From Prevotella sp. (GTDB lineage: Bacteria > Bacteroidota > Bacteroidia > Bacteroidales > Bacteroidaceae), in assembly GCA_022641735.1 (NCBI GenBank), contig JALCDQ010000008.1:1-64000 (forward strand): a stretch of DNA of 64,000 nt, in the 5' to 3' direction. The number at the start of each line of letters is the position of its first letter. Position 1 is the stretch's first letter. Positions 62,590-64,000 of the stretch are shown one piece after another. Under the pieces are notes generated by a model. That model saw nothing but the letters and a program-made list of their open reading frames with translations. It did not search any database and was not told the origin of the DNA. The position numbers were made by a program, and so were the translations under genes.

Positions 62590-64000
62590 ATGAGAAGGAC
62601 AATGATTTTAGCCTTGTTGGCTATGCTTACGATGGGCAGTATGGCGCAAAAGAACCTGCCTTATAAGAACCCCAAGCTCCCTATAGAGCAACGGGTGAAA
62701 GACCTATTATCAAGGATGACGCTTGAGGAAAAGGTCGGACAGATGCGCTGCACCCTTGCTTGGAACTATTATGAAATACAAGGCAACAAGGTTGTCCCTT
62801 CTGAACTCTTTAAGAAAGACATCAAAGAGGGCAATATCGGCATGCTTTGGGCTACCTATCGAGCCGACCCTTGGACGCAGAAATCCCTTTCCAATGGGCT
62901 CAATCCTGAACTTGCCGCCAAGGCAGGGAATGCCCTTCAGAAGTATGTCATCGACAATACCCGTTTGGGTATACCGCTCTTTTTGGCAGAGGAAGCTCCT
63001 CATGGGCACATGGCCATCGGCACAACAGTCTTCCCGACAGGATTGGGAATGGCTGCCACATGGTCTCCCGAGACGGCTGAAGCTATGGGACGAGTGGTCA
63101 GTAAAGAGGTTCGCTTGCAAGGAGCGCACATCAGTTACGGCCCTGTGCTTGACCTTTCGCGCGACCCTCGATGGTCAAGAGTGGAGGAAAGCATGGGTGA
63201 AGACCCTGTCCTCACGGGCACTATAGCCGCTGCTTTGGTGAAAGGATTGGGCGGAGGCGACCTCTCCAAGCCTTATTCCACCCTTGTTACCTTGAAGCAT
63301 TTCATTGCTTATGGTACCACGGAAGGTGGTCAGAACGGCAATCAGAGCATTGTCGGGCAGCGTGATTTGTTGCAGAATTTCCTCCCACCTTTTAAGAAAG
63401 TGATCGATGCGGGTGCTCTTTCGGTGATGACTTCGTATAATTCTCTCGATGGAATCCCTTCTACTGGCAGTGCGGAACTTTATACTGACATTCTTCGCAA
63501 GCAATGGAATTTCAAGGGATTTGTCGTTTCCGACCTCTATAGCATTGATGGCTTATGGGAAACTCATCATGTTGCGAAGACCCGACAAGAGGCTGGCGTG
63601 ATGGCTTTGAAGGCCGGTGTGGATGAAGACCTTGGTGGAAAGGCGTTTGAAGGGCTTGTTGATGCCGTGAAGAAAGGCATGGTGAGTGAGCAGGAGATTG
63701 ATGTTGCTTGCGGCAGAATCTTGCAAAAAAAGTTTGAGATGGGCCTTTTCGACCATCCTTACGTGGATGTGAAGGCAGCTAAAGAGGTGCGTTCTGAGGC
63801 TGATAAGGCCGTTGCGCTTGAGGCTGCACAGAAGTTGGTGACCCTTTTAAAGAATGACCATAACACCCTTCCTTTACGGAAAGACATGAAAGTGGCTGTT
63901 ATCGGTCCGAATGCCGATAATGTCTATAATATGCTGGGCGACTATACGGCCCCTCAAGAGCCAGGAAATGTGAAGACGATATTGATGGGCATCCAGTCGA
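62590..64000 (+). CDS. Secreted GH3 beta-glycosidase (truncated by the window end)
   Basis: The first 470 residues of a GH3 enzyme; the frame is still open at base 64000. A signal peptide (MRRTMILALLAMLTMGSMAQ) precedes RMTLEEKVGQM, LFLAEEAPHGHM, GPVLDLSRDPRWSRVEESMGEDPVLTG, LVTLKHFIAYG and the nucleophile motif FKGFVVSDLYSI with Asp315. The start of the second domain, VTLLKNDHNTLPLRKDMKVAVIGPNAD, is also present. GH3 members remove beta-linked glucose, xylose or N-acetylglucosamine; the substrate is not clear. It follows the GH29-B gene by 20 bp, and the pair may together trim a branched fucosylated chain. Confidence 0.93.
   Translation, partial: MRRTMILALLAMLTMGSMAQKNLPYKNPKLPIEQRVKDLLSRMTLEEKVGQMRCTLAWNYYEIQGNKVVPSELFKKDIKEGNIGMLWATYRADPWTQKSLSNGLNPELAAKAGNALQKYVIDNTRLGIPLFLAEEAPHGHMAIGTTVFPTGLGMAATWSPETAEAMGRVVSKEVRLQGAHISYGPVLDLSRDPRWSRVEESMGEDPVLTGTIAAALVKGLGGGDLSKPYSTLVTLKHFIAYGTTEGGQNGNQSIVGQRDLLQNFLPPFKKVIDAGALSVMTSYNSLDGIPSTGSAELYTDILRKQWNFKGFVVSDLYSIDGLWETHHVAKTRQEAGVMALKAGVDEDLGGKAFEGLVDAVKKGMVSEQEIDVACGRILQKKFEMGLFDHPYVDVKAAKEVRSEADKAVALEAAQKLVTLLKNDHNTLPLRKDMKVAVIGPNADNVYNMLGDYTAPQEPGNVKTILMGIQS

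Overview
This window looks like a chromosomal segment of a host-associated member of the Bacteroidales, most likely Prevotella or a close relative. Supporting signs are many Bacteroidetes-type promoter elements (TAnnTTTG, several with TTTG about 20 bp upstream), few Shine-Dalgarno sites, a DUF4369/TlpA-like lipoprotein, several secreted GH29/GH95 fucosidases, and protein sequences of Bacteroidales type. The genus is inference.

Region 1 (1-21839) is a complete-looking type I-B CRISPR-Cas locus apart from the truncated cas6. The order is cas6 (cut by the window edge), cas8b1/cst1, cas7/cst2, cas5, cas3, a DUF6155-like gene, cas4, cas1, cas2, a leader, then a very large array. I count 203 repeat units of 30 bp with 202 spacers over 13.16 kb, ending in a degenerate terminal repeat. 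The interference genes (cas8 to cas3) are visibly more AT-rich than cas4 and cas1. One spacer is exactly duplicated, and several pairs are near-identical. In two pairs all mismatches fall in one codon phase, as expected for homologous phage genes that differ at wobble positions.

Region 2 (21840-37125) holds a CAU-anticodon tRNA with its own promoter and terminator and a secreted TIM-barrel hydrolase-like gene. Next is a compact plus-strand operon: P2B-type Ca2+ ATPase, HAD phosphatase, ribF, CPBP membrane protease and GH29 fucosidase. A PepSY-like secreted protein, an orphan OmpR-type response regulator and a TolC/adaptor/RND efflux operon follow.

Region 3 (37126-53100), mostly minus strand, holds a GH29 fucosidase, an ECF sigma/anti-sigma pair, the operon topA-aroK-speA-argB, a divergent HxlR-regulator/cupin pair, a Nudix hydrolase, a TlpA-like lipoprotein lacking the CxxC motif, a GH95 fucosidase, and DUF190-crcB.

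Region 4 (53101-64000) holds a lipoprotein resembling the RbsD/FucU sugar mutarotases, a secreted GH13 enzyme, pnp, a GH29 fucosidase on the minus strand, and a plus-strand group DUF1573-GH29-GH3 (the last cut by the window edge). In total there are four GH29 and one GH95 fucosidases, a FucU-like protein, GH13 and GH3, suggesting harvest of fucosylated host or dietary glycans. No SusC/SusD pair is present.

The most unusual signal outside CRISPR is a family of tandem 22-bp near-palindromic units (arms TGTAAA and TTTACA) in four intergenic regions at 31537, 39041, 46270 and 53881. Each has a TGATAATCA motif nearby. They behave like a dispersed intergenic element or a multi-site binding array, and I do not recognise them as a named family.
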